Positions 36,357 to 45,007 of a stretch of DNA of 64,000 bases are shown one piece after another (positions within the stretch are counted from its first letter, which is position 1; each line of letters opens with the position of its first letter). The translations under genes were made by a program, and so were the position numbers. The notes beneath the pieces were generated by a model. It saw nothing but the letters and a program-made list of their open reading frames with translations, made no database searches and was not told where the DNA came from. The DNA is from JALZUR01 sp965205365 (GTDB lineage Bacteria; Bdellovibrionota; Bdellovibrionia; Bdellovibrionales; UBA1609): positions 186,001 to 250,000 of the forward strand of contig CBDBGT010000011.1 of NCBI GenBank assembly GCA_965205365.1, written 5' to 3'.

Positions 36357-37337
36357 TTAAAGTCCTTTTGGTCTTCTAGCTTCAGGTTTTTTTTCTAAAT
36401 TATGTTTTGCTTGAATATGTCTAACAGTTCCTGTTGCAGACCTCATCACTACAGATTCTGTTAAAGCACGTCCTTCAGGTAAAATACGAACACCTTTTAA
36501 AAGAGGACCGTCAGTTACACCTGTTGCAATAAACATAACACTGCCTTTTGCAAGCTCATTAAGTCTATAAATTTTATTAGGATCAACAACTCCCATTCCT
36601 AAAGCTCGAGTCTCTTCCTCTTTATTTCTCCAACAAAGCTTTCCTTCAAAATCACCACCTAAACACTTTAAAGCAGCAGCAGTAATCACCCCCTCAGGGG
36701 CTCCACCAATACCTAGTAGTATATCAATTCCAGAATCATCCCAGGCTGTGGCTAATGCAACAGAAATATCTCCATCATCAATCAATCTAATTCTAGCCCC
36801 AGTTTTTCTAACCTCACTAATTAAATTTTTATGCCTAAGTCTATTTAAAATCACAACTGTTGTTTCAAAGATTTCTTTATTTAAGGCTTTAGCAACTATT
36901 CTAATATTTTCAGCAGGTGTTTTCTCTAAAGAAACTAAGCCTTTACATTTTGGACCCACTGCAATTTTATTCATATACGTATCAGGGGCATACAAAAAAT
37001 TTCCTTTATCAGCTACTGCAATTACCGACAAAGCACCAGGTCCACCGGTAGCACAAATAGTCGTTCCCTCTAAAGGATCTAAAGCAATATCAATTTTAGG
37101 ATCATCTTTTAAACAAGTTCCTACCTCCTCACCAATATAAAGCATAGGGGCATTGTCACGCTCTCCCTCACCTATAACAACACGACCATTCATTTTAATA
37201 GAATCAAACCCTATTCTCATTGAATCTACAGCTGCTTGGTCTGCAGCCCTTTCATCCCCTCTGCCCATGAAAATTGAGCTTGAAAGAGCGGCCATTTCAG
37301 TCACTCGAACAAACTCTAATGCTAAATTACCATCCAT
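36357..37337 (-). CDS. glpX: Fructose-1,6-bisphosphatase class II
   Basis: Gluconeogenic phosphatase of the GlpX type, 326 residues. GEGERDNAPMLYIGEEVG (near 56-73), DIALDPLEGTT (metal-binding Asp/Glu), KTGARIRLIDDGD and GIGGAPEGVITAAALK are class II signatures. It overlaps the start of the upstream thioesterase gene by 11 bases. With gap, pgk and tpiA in the window it supports a bidirectional lower glycolytic/gluconeogenic pathway. Confidence 0.93.
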   Translation of the reverse strand: MDGNLALEFVRVTEMAALSSSIFMGRGDERAADQAAVDSMRIGFDSIKMNGRVVIGEGERDNAPMLYIGEEVGTCLKDDPKIDIALDPLEGTTICATGGPGALSVIAVADKGNFLYAPDTYMNKIAVGPKCKGLVSLEKTPAENIRIVAKALNKEIFETTVVILNRLRHKNLISEVRKTGARIRLIDDGDISVALATAWDDSGIDILLGIGGAPEGVITAAALKCLGGDFEGKLCWRNKEEETRALGMGVVDPNKIYRLNELAKGSVMFIATGVTDGPLLKGVRILPEGRALTESVVMRSATGTVRHIQAKHNLEKKPEARRPKGL

Positions 37338-37731
37338 ATTTTTTCATTCCTCTAATAAGCTCTTTAGGAGGTTTAATGACTTTTAATTCAGCATTTAAAC
37401 CAACATGTAAAGTTTTCCCTTCAGTAATTAAAGTTTTACCTAAATATATCTTATAGTGAAACTGAATTCTTGTTATTCTTTCTAAAAAAATGCTTATTTT
37501 AACGTCAAATAAATCACCTACCCTTAACGGTTTAAAGTATTTAACTTCTAAACTTAGCACAGCTAAAATAAAGTCTATATTTGGAGCATGGTATTTCTCT
37601 AATTCATTAGTATAAAGAAACTCTACCCTTGCTTCCTCAAAAAACTTAGCATAAACAGCATGATGAACGACTCCCATACAGTCTGTCTCATGGAAGGCCA
37701 CTCGTCTTTTAAATACTGATATCATAGACAA
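37327..37731 (-). CDS. YbgC/FadM-type acyl-CoA thioesterase
   Basis: Hot-dog-fold 4-hydroxybenzoyl-CoA-thioesterase relative of 134 residues. ETDCMGVVHHAVYAKFFEEA contains the catalytic Asp and the GxVHxxxY signature. It hydrolyses short acyl-CoA or acyl-ACP. It overlaps glpX by 11 bases. The usual tol-pal neighbours of YbgC are absent. Confidence 0.85.
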   Translation of the reverse strand: MSMISVFKRRVAFHETDCMGVVHHAVYAKFFEEARVEFLYTNELEKYHAPNIDFILAVLSLEVKYFKPLRVGDLFDVKISIFLERITRIQFHYKIYLGKTLITEGKTLHVGLNAELKVIKPPKELIRGMKKYGW

Positions 37732-37792
37732 ACTCCTACGATGTTATATATTAATTGATGATCAATCTAAAATAAGGAAGAATAACTAATCA

Positions 37793-38335
37793 ATGAAAAA
37801 CTTTCCTTTCTACCTTACATTATCACGCATTATTGGAGCTCCTACTTTAACTCTACTTTTCTTAACTCAAGAACCTTGGGCTTGGTGGTTTTCTGCTCTA
37901 ATTTTTGTAGCCTTAAGTATAACAGATTATTTTGATGGTAAATTAGCTAGAAAATATAATATAGTTTCAAATTTTGGAAAGTACTTTGATCCTACTGGAG
38001 ATAAAATTTTAGTACTTTTTGCTTTAGTTTTATTAGTTTATTTCAAAGATGCTCATCCAGCCTTTTTACTTATTCTTTTTAGTCGTGATATTATAATTGG
38101 ATCTTTGCGTTCCTACGCAGCATCACAAAATTTAGTTTTAGCAGCAAGACCACTTGGTAAGCTCAAAACGACATTACAAATGACAGCAATTCCTTTAATG
38201 CTTATTCCTAATACTTTTATACCTATTTCAACTTTTTTAATAGGCTCATATATTTTATGGGGAGCGTGTTTAATCAGCATTATCTCTCTTATAGATTATA
38301 TAGCTCAAGTAAAAAACAAATTTCAATTAAATTAA
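37793..38335 (+). CDS. pgsA: CDP-alcohol phosphatidyltransferase (phosphatidylglycerophosphate synthase type)
   Basis: Inner-membrane enzyme making phosphatidylglycerophosphate from CDP-diacylglycerol and glycerol-3-phosphate. The 180 residues contain the full CDP-alcohol motif DYFDGKLAR followed by G at +9 and the two Asp residues in KYFDPTGDK. About five membrane segments are visible, and LSRIIGAPTLTLLF at the N-terminus is PgsA-like. AAGGAAG precedes the ATG. Other head-group alcohols cannot be excluded by sequence alone. Confidence 0.85.
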   Translation: MKNFPFYLTLSRIIGAPTLTLLFLTQEPWAWWFSALIFVALSITDYFDGKLARKYNIVSNFGKYFDPTGDKILVLFALVLLVYFKDAHPAFLLILFSRDIIIGSLRSYAASQNLVLAARPLGKLKTTLQMTAIPLMLIPNTFIPISTFLIGSYILWGACLISIISLIDYIAQVKNKFQLN

Positions 38336-38609
38336 TATATTTTTTAATTTAAATGTTTTACTGATTATAAATGGATGTAGTGTAGTTGGTAATGGACAAA
38401 TTTATGAAAGTGATTTTTTTGATTTAAATAAAAGAAAAAAAATGAATTACTTGTATTTTTAAGAACTTAAGGTATGAAGAAAATGTAAAAAACTGGTAAA
38501 AAAATAAATTAATTATACTGATTAAAATGAGTGCTTTTAGTCGGTTAGAAAGCTTATGACGTTTGATTACGCAAAAAATCTCACGGCATATAGAATTTAA
38601 ATAGTTTTT
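38336..38609. other. Gap between pgsA and tRNA-Gly
   Basis: About 270 AT-rich bases with no gene I can support. A TATAGA hexamer at 38589-38594 is placed correctly to be the tRNA-Gly -10 element, with TTACGC 16 bases before it as a weak -35. Confidence 0.4.
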
Positions 38610-38685
38610 GCGGGTGTAGCACAGTTGGTAGTGCGCAACCTTGCCAAGGTTGAGGTCGCCAGTTCGAATCTGGTCACCCGCTCCA
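38610..38685 (+). tRNA. tRNA-Gly (anticodon GCC)
   Basis: A 76-base cloverleaf. The acceptor stem is GCGGGTG with CACCCGC. The D arm holds AGTTGGTAG, the anticodon stem is CAACC/GGTTG around TTGCCAA (anticodon GCC), and the T arm is GCCAG-TTCGAAT-CTGGT. T is the discriminator and CCA is encoded. It stands 44 bases before the IS481-type element. Confidence 0.96.
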
Positions 38686-38728
38686 ATTTTCCAAGCTAGG
38701 TTTAATGGAAAAGACCTAACTTTCTTAA

Positions 38729-40025
38729 AGTCCATACCGGAGATATAGTTTACATTTTATACCGGAGACATGGTTTACACTTTTCCTAAACCAAAAGGAT
38801 GGGCTATTGGCTCCACTCTTTTACTCTTATCGTCAAAATATCCTAAATCATAATCTAAAAAACTAACCACCCATATTCCGTCCTCCATTTCTTTTATTCC
38901 CACTTCAACTCCAGCAAAAGCCCTTGATAAACTCACCTTCAAGCCTTTAGCACAGATTCTCCCACATTGAGTCACTCTCATGGTTTGATCATGGAAGGGG
39001 TAATAAAGTGGCTCTGGCTTTTTGTATTCTCTAATTGAAGGCCTATAAACCTCACTTGGGTACTTATTGTTTATCCCTTCATGTGGCCTTTCAAAATTAT
39101 AAATCTTCATGAATTTTTCGAATTCTTCTTGCTGAGCCACTGAGTTTTCTCTGGGTGGCCTTGTAGTGTCTTGTTTTAAAGTTAGGTGCATTCTCTCATG
39201 CCTGCCGTTTTGTTGTGGCTTTCCAGGCTCTATGCCCTCCACATTTATCCCTAAGCGCATCCACCATACAGAGAGTTTTGTTAAGTGGTAAAAAGACTGA
39301 GCGCTTGCAAACGGGCTTCCATTGTCAGTTCTAATTCCAAGTGGCACACCATATTCTTTAAAAGCTTTTTCAAAAACTTCAAAAGCAAAATCCATATGGG
39401 TTGAGGTTAAAGACTCACAGCTTATTAAAAACCTTGAAGCATAATCTGTAATGGTTAAAGGGTAGCAGTATTTTTTGTTAGACGTCATAAACTCCCCCTT
39501 GTAATCTGCACACCATAGTTCATTAGGGTGTTTTACATGGTTAAGCTTTGTACCCTTATTTTTATATCTTTTTCTGCCTTTTCTGTTTTTTACTAAACCA
39601 TTCCGATGAAGTACTGCATGTACAGTACTTCTTGCTGGAGGTCTGATGTCGGGATAAGTTTTAATAACCTTTTCTCTAATTTTTGGAGCTCCCCAGTTTT
39701 TGTATTTTCGTTTTAGATCTAAAATTAAAGCTTCAACTTGGACTGGTAATTTATTTGCATACCTATGAGGCGTTCTTTTTTGTTCAACCAGGGCTTTTGA
39801 ACCCATTTCTCTGTAACGTTTAATTAAGTTGTGACCAGTAGTTTTGGACACGCTAAAGTCTTTACAAAGAGAAGTGATGCTTTCACCTTCAATGTATCTA
39901 GCTATAAATATTAACTTTTCTTCCATTTTACTACTTTCCCTCCAGGTCATTTTAAATGCCTACTTTTTAGGAAAGTCTAAACTATGTCTCCGGTATAAAA
40001 TGTAAACTATGTGTCAGGACGGACA
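38729..40025 (-). mobile_element. IS481-type insertion sequence
   Basis: A transposase gene is bounded by inverted repeats sharing about 30 bases, built around ATAGTTTACATTTTATACC and GGAGACAT. The right end finishes ...CAGGACGGACA at 40025, fitting the TGT/ACA termini of the family. The left outer end differs: in place of TCCTGACAC it has a second ATACCGGAGATAT unit, so the exact left limit is uncertain. No clean target duplication is seen. About 1.3 kb. Confidence 0.75.
38775..39950 (-). CDS. IS481-family transposase
   Basis: A 391-residue DDE integrase-core protein. The N-terminal helix-turn-helix starts TWRESSKMEEKLIFIARYIE. Catalytic residues lie in ELWCADYKGEF, GIRTDNGSPFAS and QQNGRHERMH. 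GINNKYPSEVYRPS is the typical C-terminal block. The frame is intact. It lies inside matched inverted repeats, so the element may still be mobile. Confidence 0.9.
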   Translation of the reverse strand: MTWRESSKMEEKLIFIARYIEGESITSLCKDFSVSKTTGHNLIKRYREMGSKALVEQKRTPHRYANKLPVQVEALILDLKRKYKNWGAPKIREKVIKTYPDIRPPARSTVHAVLHRNGLVKNRKGRKRYKNKGTKLNHVKHPNELWCADYKGEFMTSNKKYCYPLTITDYASRFLISCESLTSTHMDFAFEVFEKAFKEYGVPLGIRTDNGSPFASAQSFYHLTKLSVWWMRLGINVEGIEPGKPQQNGRHERMHLTLKQDTTRPPRENSVAQQEEFEKFMKIYNFERPHEGINNKYPSEVYRPSIREYKKPEPLYYPFHDQTMRVTQCGRICAKGLKVSLSRAFAGVEVGIKEMEDGIWVVSFLDYDLGYFDDKSKRVEPIAHPFGLGKV

Positions 40026-40069
40026 CAAAAGCGCTTTTTTTTTAGATAATCTCCTAAAAGTTTAAAAGG

Positions 40070-40455
40070 AGTTATATCTGGATGTAGTCATGATTTTGCA
40101 ATCTTTAAAGAAGAGCGACTTTAAGAAGCTCTTCCTCCTAAAACCCCCGTCTACGTTGATACTGGTTTTGAAGGTATAGGCGCAATTACTCCAAAAGTGA
40201 ATATTAGAAAGCCCAAAAAGAAGAGAAGAGGACGAAAGCTCAATGGTGGTGAAAAGCTTGGCAACCGCATTATATCTAGTGAACGTGTTAAGGTAGAGCA
40301 CTCAATTGGAGGAATGAAAAAATTTAGAATAGCTTCTGATGGTTTTAGAGGGATTAACTTTTCTAGTTAAGAAGTTTTTAAATTAGCAAGTGGACTTTGG
40401 AACCTTCAGATAAAAACTAGAGAAAAGCCTCTAAGAGCAAAGCCTTCAAGCTGAG
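40070..40455 (+). pseudogene. IS5-type (DDE_Tnp_4) transposase C-terminal relic
   Basis: One continuous frame with two internal TAA codons. It reads SHDFAIFKEERL-stop, YVDTGFEGIGAITPK, then KKKRRGRKLNGGEKLGNRII and SSERVKVEHSIGGMKKFRI. This matches the C-terminal half of DDE_Tnp_4 transposases (HDF..., D.GY.GI, ...R..VEH.IG.lK.fri). The N-terminal half and the ends are gone. It is a dead fragment between the IS481-type element and the secreted-protein operon. Confidence 0.7.
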
Positions 40456-40524
40456 AGGAGTTTCGCAAAGACTCTAATCTAGTATATTAAGAAAGCTACA
40501 AAAATATCTCAAACTTTAGAATTA

Positions 40525-41580
40525 TTATTTAAATCTAGATATATCAGAATTATTATGACTTACACCTTTTGAGTATTTATATTCACACGAAAATTCTAAT
40601 CCAGGTACACTTAATGTCATAGGAACAAGCGCCTTGCTACAAAGTGGATTTCCCATGAATTCATATGAATTTAAAACTTCTGTGGAAGGTTGACTATTCT
40701 CCTTATCAGCAGCAGGAGTTTTTGTAATTTCAAGTTTTGTAGTGGACGTTTCAGAACCAATTTGACCACATGCAAACTGTTCACTGATTTTTATTTTGAA
40801 GGAAATACGATTAAAGTCCTCATCATACTCTTCAACATGAAAATCATCTTCATTTCTACCTATACCAGTTTGATATACTTTGTAATCGGTTGAGTAATAA
40901 ATTCTTGGACTTCTTCCCCTATGAGGTCTAGGCCTCAACACAGTTCCAAGAAAACGACTATGACAACTAAAGTAATCGTTTACACCAAAATAAAAACCAA
41001 TATATTTTTTACGCTTAGCATACACTGCATAAGCCTTACCAATAAAATCTAAAAGTTCTCTACCTGTTATGAAAGGTCCATATTTTTTATCGTCAACTAT
41101 ATACTCATTATTATATAAAACTTTATGACCGAATTCATGAACCATAAGTAAAGCAAGGTTAAAAGGACTTAAAGTCAGAAGAGTTCCCCTATGAAACTCA
41201 ATAATACCTGTAGGACCCAACATTGTCCTTGCTGCAACTGCAACTCTATTTCCTGAAGCATCGATAACATATAAAGGATCTTCACTAATTGAAAACTTTG
41301 TCTTGTGCTCTCCTAAATTTAAACTTCTAATAGCATTTCTAGTTTCTAATATAAAATCTTTACAAAACTTTTCTTGCTCAAAATTTATACTGTCTAAGTC
41401 TTTACAAATTTGCTTCTGAACTTCTGAGTCACCAAATTCATATGCGAGTCGATTTATAATAAATCTAGTGTCTTCAAGAAAACTAAACAGTGGATCACCT
41501 CCATTGCCTATAGTTGAACCTGAAGCGAACACCTTCAAACTTGTAAATGTAAGTATAAAAAATAATATTTTTTTAATCAT
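40525..41580 (-). CDS. Secreted protein with HExxH motif, putative metallopeptidase
   Basis: A 351-residue exported protein. Residues 1-19 are a signal peptide (MIKKILFFILTFTSLKVFA) followed by GSTIGNGGDP, a start I associate with many secreted Bdellovibrio proteins. HEFGH (148-152) in LALLMVHEFGHKVLY is a zincin motif, with a candidate third ligand downstream, so peptidase activity is plausible but not proven. No known family is recognised beyond that. Its start overlaps the upstream TIGR02147-type gene by 8 bases, making it the last gene of a three-gene operon. Confidence 0.7.
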   Translation of the reverse strand: MIKKILFFILTFTSLKVFASGSTIGNGGDPLFSFLEDTRFIINRLAYEFGDSEVQKQICKDLDSINFEQEKFCKDFILETRNAIRSLNLGEHKTKFSISEDPLYVIDASGNRVAVAARTMLGPTGIIEFHRGTLLTLSPFNLALLMVHEFGHKVLYNNEYIVDDKKYGPFITGRELLDFIGKAYAVYAKRKKYIGFYFGVNDYFSCHSRFLGTVLRPRPHRGRSPRIYYSTDYKVYQTGIGRNEDDFHVEEYDEDFNRISFKIKISEQFACGQIGSETSTTKLEITKTPAADKENSQPSTEVLNSYEFMGNPLCSKALVPMTLSVPGLEFSCEYKYSKGVSHNNSDISRFK

Positions 41581-42394
41581 TGGTCACTCCTCCTATTGGA
41601 ATCATACATAAATTAATTTGAAGTAACTCTTCGTCACCTCCAGGATGCGCTTCAATAAAATCTTTTATTTCCTGCTGAAACTTTCGGATCATTAAATTCA
41701 ACTCAGCCTTAGCATTTTGATCAACAGATAAAAGATGTCTGCTGACAAAACGCTGATTAGTTGGATATACCTCAAGTCCTCGCTTAGCAATATCTAAAGA
41801 TTTCCTATGAAACTGTTTTATTTTTTTGCTTGGAATATCACATGTAGTCTCTACAGCAGTTTCATTAACTTTAACTTCTTCATTTTGACTTTTTTTCCAA
41901 AAACCTTCATAAAGTAAATAATCCATAGATCTTTGTATTCTTTTAACTGGAGCGATTTCACCAAGTAAATGATAAATCGTTTTTGCATCCAATTTAAATG
42001 AGCTTAACTCACATGTATCTTTAACATAAACATTAATCCAGTCTTTAAGAATATGATTAGATATTTTTTCTATCTTACGAGGTTTAAGTTGATCAGTATT
42101 GATTTTCTTTATCTGTCCTTTAAGTTGCTTATCTATATACTCTACTTCAGTTTCGTTCAACATAAAAATATGAGAAAATAATGGCAGCTGATCCCTTGTC
42201 AATCTTCTTTTATTATTTAAAACCTGGCTAACTAAACTCGTTGAACACCCTTTAACTTGAGAAATTGCACGCCTTAAAGAATAACTTTTTAATCTACTCT
42301 TATTGTATATCACAATTTCTCGTAAGAAACCACTAATCGACTCGTAATCGTAAACTATAGGTCGATTAATTTTTTTGTTAGATAGCTCAGTCAT
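41573..42394 (-). CDS. TIGR02147-family protein
   Basis: A 273-residue protein of a family expanded in Bdellovibrio and Fibrobacter. The N-terminal YDYESISGFLREIVIYNKSR is followed by a helix-turn-helix-like stretch (SLRRAISQVKGCSTSLVSQV, then LNNKRRLTRDQL). A C-terminal helical region ends with DQNAKAELNLMIRKFQQEIK, as in relatives. It is probably a DNA-binding regulator of its neighbours. It overlaps both flanking genes (1 base and 8 bases), so the three are translated together. A palindrome at 44743 upstream of the operon is a candidate target. Confidence 0.8.
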   Translation of the reverse strand: MTELSNKKINRPIVYDYESISGFLREIVIYNKSRLKSYSLRRAISQVKGCSTSLVSQVLNNKRRLTRDQLPLFSHIFMLNETEVEYIDKQLKGQIKKINTDQLKPRKIEKISNHILKDWINVYVKDTCELSSFKLDAKTIYHLLGEIAPVKRIQRSMDYLLYEGFWKKSQNEEVKVNETAVETTCDIPSKKIKQFHRKSLDIAKRGLEVYPTNQRFVSRHLLSVDQNAKAELNLMIRKFQQEIKDFIEAHPGGDEELLQINLCMIPIGGVTND

Positions 42395-42906
42395 TACTGA
42401 TGTTCTTCAGTGCCTTTAAATTTACAACTAATTTTATAATTGATTTCAGGTAACTCCTCAACATCATTAAAATCACCATTTAGTGTTGTTAGAAGACGGT
42501 CCTCAAAACTTGGTATACCAGTTTCTTCATCTATTGAAACATCATTCCAATCTCTTTGAAAGCACTGAGAGATATTTGCAGAGCAAATACCAGACAAATC
42601 ACCCTCTATACAATAACTTACTGTCGCTGTCATACATAAACTTTGCTGACCTAGAATCACACCATCTGTATGAATGATTCTATGATGATACCTAATATCC
42701 AATCCAACACTTACATTCCATTCTTCAGGCTTATGCATTGTTGATGAACTATAGCCGTGACCATATGTAGATCTATATTCACTCTCTATCCCTGGTCTTC
42801 TTAGAATATTTAAATTTGCCACATTTTGATGAAGTAACTGATTTTCTACATCGTGAATTGTAGTAGTACATTCAAACTTATCAAACACAACCCCATAAGC
42901 CCCCGG
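42394..42906 (-). pseudogene. 3' part of a secreted protein gene cut by an IS3-type element
   Basis: About 164-170 residues in frame from the IS junction (PGAYGVVFDKFECTTTI). The product has even-spaced Cys residues (SYCIEGDLSGICSANISQCF) typical of exported disulfide proteins, but has no signal peptide of its own. The missing start lies across the IS3-type element at 44594-44650 on the same strand. A GTG at 42888 could give a truncated, non-exported product. I do not recognise the family. The gene overlaps the TIGR02147-type gene by one base. Confidence 0.75.
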
Positions 42907-43013
42907 TTTTTGGATAGTTGGGACCTGAGAGAAAAATTAATTATTTAAAATTCAGTTTAACTTTTGAAATCCACTTTATTTAAACAATATCAGGGGCTTA
43001 AAAAGGAAAACAC

Positions 43014-43514
43014 ATGAAAAACAATAACCTCAATAAAACTTATAATGAAAACTTTAAACTCAACGCTGTGAAAAAATTACTCGCTGACAAAAAAGGACTC
43101 ACTTACACCGCTAGTAAACTTAACATTGCCTCTTCAACCCTCTATGGATGGAAGAAAAAATATGCTAATTTAAATTCTATGACCCACAGCAACAGCAATA
43201 AAAAACTCTCTCTTGAAGACAAACTTAACTTTATTAAAAAAACTCAATCTTTAAATGAAAACGAACTTGGAAAATTTCTTAGAGAAAATGGACTTAACTC
43301 TTCAGACCTTATTAATTTTGAAAAAGAATTACTTGGACAAAATCCTGTTGGAAGACCTTCACTTGATCCTGAAATTAAAACTTTAAGGAAAGATAAAATA
43401 AACTTAGAAAGATCTTTAAATCGAGCTGAAAAAGCTCTAGCTGAACAGTCTGCTAGAATCATCTTGTTAAAAAAAAGCCACGAGATCTGGGGGGTCAAAG
43501 AGGACGAAGATTAA
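43014..43514 (+). CDS. IS3-family OrfA (DNA-binding)
   Basis: A 166-residue protein with a helix-turn-helix near the N-terminus (YNENFKLNAVKKLLADKKGL, then TASKLNIASSTLYGWKKKY) and a coiled-coil C-terminus (LRKDKINLERSLNRAEKALA). It ends in the normal frame at 43514. A run of eight A followed by G at 43469-43477 is the slippage site for fusion to OrfB. Confidence 0.85.
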   Translation: MKNNNLNKTYNENFKLNAVKKLLADKKGLTYTASKLNIASSTLYGWKKKYANLNSMTHSNSNKKLSLEDKLNFIKKTQSLNENELGKFLRENGLNSSDLINFEKELLGQNPVGRPSLDPEIKTLRKDKINLERSLNRAEKALAEQSARIILLKKSHEIWGVKEDED

Positions 43515-44554
43515 GTCCTGATGACAAAGAAGTTTGTCTTGAATTAATTAACACCTCTTCTAAAAATGGCTGTAGACTTAAACTTGCCTGCAGCGATTTA
43601 GAAATTGATATTAAAACTTTCAACCGCTGGAAACTTTCTTTAACTGATAAAAGAAAAGGACCCTTATCGCCTCCAAAAAATAAATTAAGTGATAAAGAAA
43701 AAGATGAGATCATTAACACCTGTACTTTAAAAAAGTATGTTGATGACTCTCCTCATGTGATAGTTTCAAAACTTGCAGATGATGGAGTTTATTTAGCAAG
43801 TGAATCAAGTTTTTATAAAGTTTTAAAAGAGAATAAACTTTTAGTTCATAGAGGAAGAACAAAACCAAAAACTAAACAAAAGCCAAAAGGAATGACTGCA
43901 ACGGAAGTGAATCAAGTTTATTCTTGGGATATTACTTATTTAAAAACTTCGGTGCGGGGTCGGTTTTATTATTTATATATGTTTATGGATGTGTTTAGTA
44001 GAAAGATTGTAGGTTATAAAGTACACGTTAGAGAAAGTATGGATTTATCATCAGAGTTAATTAAAAAGATTTGTGAGAGAGAAAAAATAAAAAGAAATGA
44101 GCTAGTATTACATTCAGATAATGGCGGCTCAATGAAGGGAGCAACGATGCTAGCAACACTTGATTGGTTGGGAGTTTCAAGTTCATTTAGTAGGCCGAGT
44201 GTAAGTAATGACAATGCCTATTCAGAAAGTTTATTTAAGACGTTAAAGTATGTGCCGGATTATCCAGAGTTTTTTAAAAGCATAGGTGATGCAAGAGACT
44301 GGGTTGATAGTTTTGTTAATTGGTACAATGAAGAGCATCGTCACAGTGGAATAAAGTTTGTGACGCCATCAGAGCGTCATTTAGGAAAAGATAAAGAGAT
44401 ATTAGAAAAGCGTAAGGAAGTTTATGAAGCAGCAAGAAGGTTAAAGCCAGAGCGCTGGAGTGGCAGAGGAATTAGGAATTGGGAGCGAGAGAATGTGGTG
44501 TATTTAAATTGTTTGCCAAGTGAAAAAGTAGTTGTTATGAAGAATGTGGTTTAA
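43472..44554 (+). CDS. IS3-family OrfB transposase, expressed by -1 frameshift
   Basis: The DDE integrase core. Relative to OrfA this frame is -1. It is open upstream through KPRDLGGQRGRRLSPDDKEV to the A-run, so a fused OrfAB protein is expected. Catalytic residues are in YSWDITYLK, LHSDNGGSMKG and AYSESLFKTLK. The C-terminus shows WYNEEHRHSGIKFVTPSERH. There is an internal ATG at 43757, but the frameshifted product is the likelier transposase. No breaks. Confidence 0.85.
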   Translation, partial: KKPRDLGGQRGRRLSPDDKEVCLELINTSSKNGCRLKLACSDLEIDIKTFNRWKLSLTDKRKGPLSPPKNKLSDKEKDEIINTCTLKKYVDDSPHVIVSKLADDGVYLASESSFYKVLKENKLLVHRGRTKPKTKQKPKGMTATEVNQVYSWDITYLKTSVRGRFYYLYMFMDVFSRKIVGYKVHVRESMDLSSELIKKICEREKIKRNELVLHSDNGGSMKGATMLATLDWLGVSSSFSRPSVSNDNAYSESLFKTLKYVPDYPEFFKSIGDARDWVDSFVNWYNEEHRHSGIKFVTPSERHLGKDKEILEKRKEVYEAARRLKPERWSGRGIRNWERENVVYLNCLPSEKVVVMKNVV

Positions 44555-44593
44555 CTGAATTAAATTTCCCTTCAGGTCCCAACTATCCAAAAA

Positions 44594-44650
44594 TTTTCCG
44601 TAAGCTTGTAATGATCCAAAGGTTAAACAAATAATAAATAATGCTTTCAT
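44594..44650 (-). pseudogene. 5' signal-peptide part of the split secreted protein gene
   Basis: ATG at 44650, preceded by AAAGGAGA, opens MKALFIICLTFGSLQAYG, a textbook signal peptide, then runs into the IS3-type element. The mature part resumes beyond the element at 42906 as AYGVVFDKF. Joining the two through the shared AYG codons restores one secreted protein of about 185 residues. Confidence 0.7.
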
Positions 44651-44742
44651 AAAAATTCTCCTTTAAGTTTTGTTAAAATTAATGCTAGCAGATAAATTAT
44701 CGACAACCTGAAACTAAAAATCAAGCTGTCACGACTAAATTA

Positions 44743-44760
44743 TATTTACAATTGTAAATA
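44743..44760. promoter_or_regulatory. 18-bp perfect palindrome upstream of the split operon, candidate operator
   Basis: TATTTACAATTGTAAATA is a perfect 18-bp palindrome 93 bases upstream of the operon's original ATG (44650). The TACA-AT-TGTA core resembles dimeric repressor sites in general. It is the most symmetric site in this gap and may bind the TIGR02147-type protein or another regulator. No protein can be assigned from sequence. Confidence 0.45.
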
Positions 44761-44802
44761 CTTTAAAAAACTATTGCTTTTACCTATACTCCAACCAACA
44801 AC

Positions 44803-44843
44803 TGTACGTCCTGACACATAGTTTACATTTTATACCGGAGATA
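44803..44843. mobile_element. Stranded IS481-type end against the initiator tRNA
   Basis: From TGTACG at 44803 onward the bases match the complement of the right end of the IS481-type element (38729-40025), including TCCTGACACATAG and TTTACATTTTATACC, then GGAGATAT. The next bases, GGTT, are both expected IS sequence and the tRNA 3' end. Nothing else of this second copy remains. Confidence 0.75.
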
Positions 44844-44920
<77 letters not shown>

Positions 44921-44935
44921 TCAAAAAAAGTACAA

Positions 44936-44963
44936 TGTATATTCTTAAAGATTAAAGGGTCAA
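44936..44963 (-). promoter_or_regulatory. Promoter of tRNA-fMet
   Basis: On the - strand TTGACC (44958-44963) and TATACA (44936-44941) are separated by 16 bases, and the tRNA starts 15 bases after the -10 element. This is a good sigma70-type match. Confidence 0.65.
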
Positions 44964-45007
44964 GTATTCAAATAATTTAGATAATATTATAGGCATCTAA
45001 CTTGAAT

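Larger units (their letters stand above)
42907..44593 (+). mobile_element. IS3-family insertion sequence, apparently complete
   Basis: A 1687-bp element with perfect 22-bp terminal inverted repeats (42907-42928 and 44572-44593) containing GGATAGTTGGGACCTGA and its complement. It encodes OrfA and OrfB in the IS3 arrangement with a -1 frameshift site. The gene around it shows near-identical CCATAAGC (42892-42899) and CCGTAAGC (44598-44605) outside the ends, separated from them by a few unmatched bases, so the target duplication is unclear. Confidence 0.85.

Noticed and set aside
36748..37140. Frame of 130 codons on the + strand
   Set aside because: Antisense shadow of glpX.
38372..38396. D-arm-like GTAGTTGGTAATGG ahead of tRNA-Gly, possible second tRNA
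   Set aside because: No anticodon arm, T arm or acceptor pairing follows.
38424..38735. Open frame of 103 codons on the - strand
   Set aside because: It runs straight through tRNA-Gly; such frames are a well-known annotation artefact.
40062..40301. Frame on the - strand opposite the IS5-type relic
   Set aside because: The + strand carries the conserved DDE transposase motifs; the - strand frame has none.
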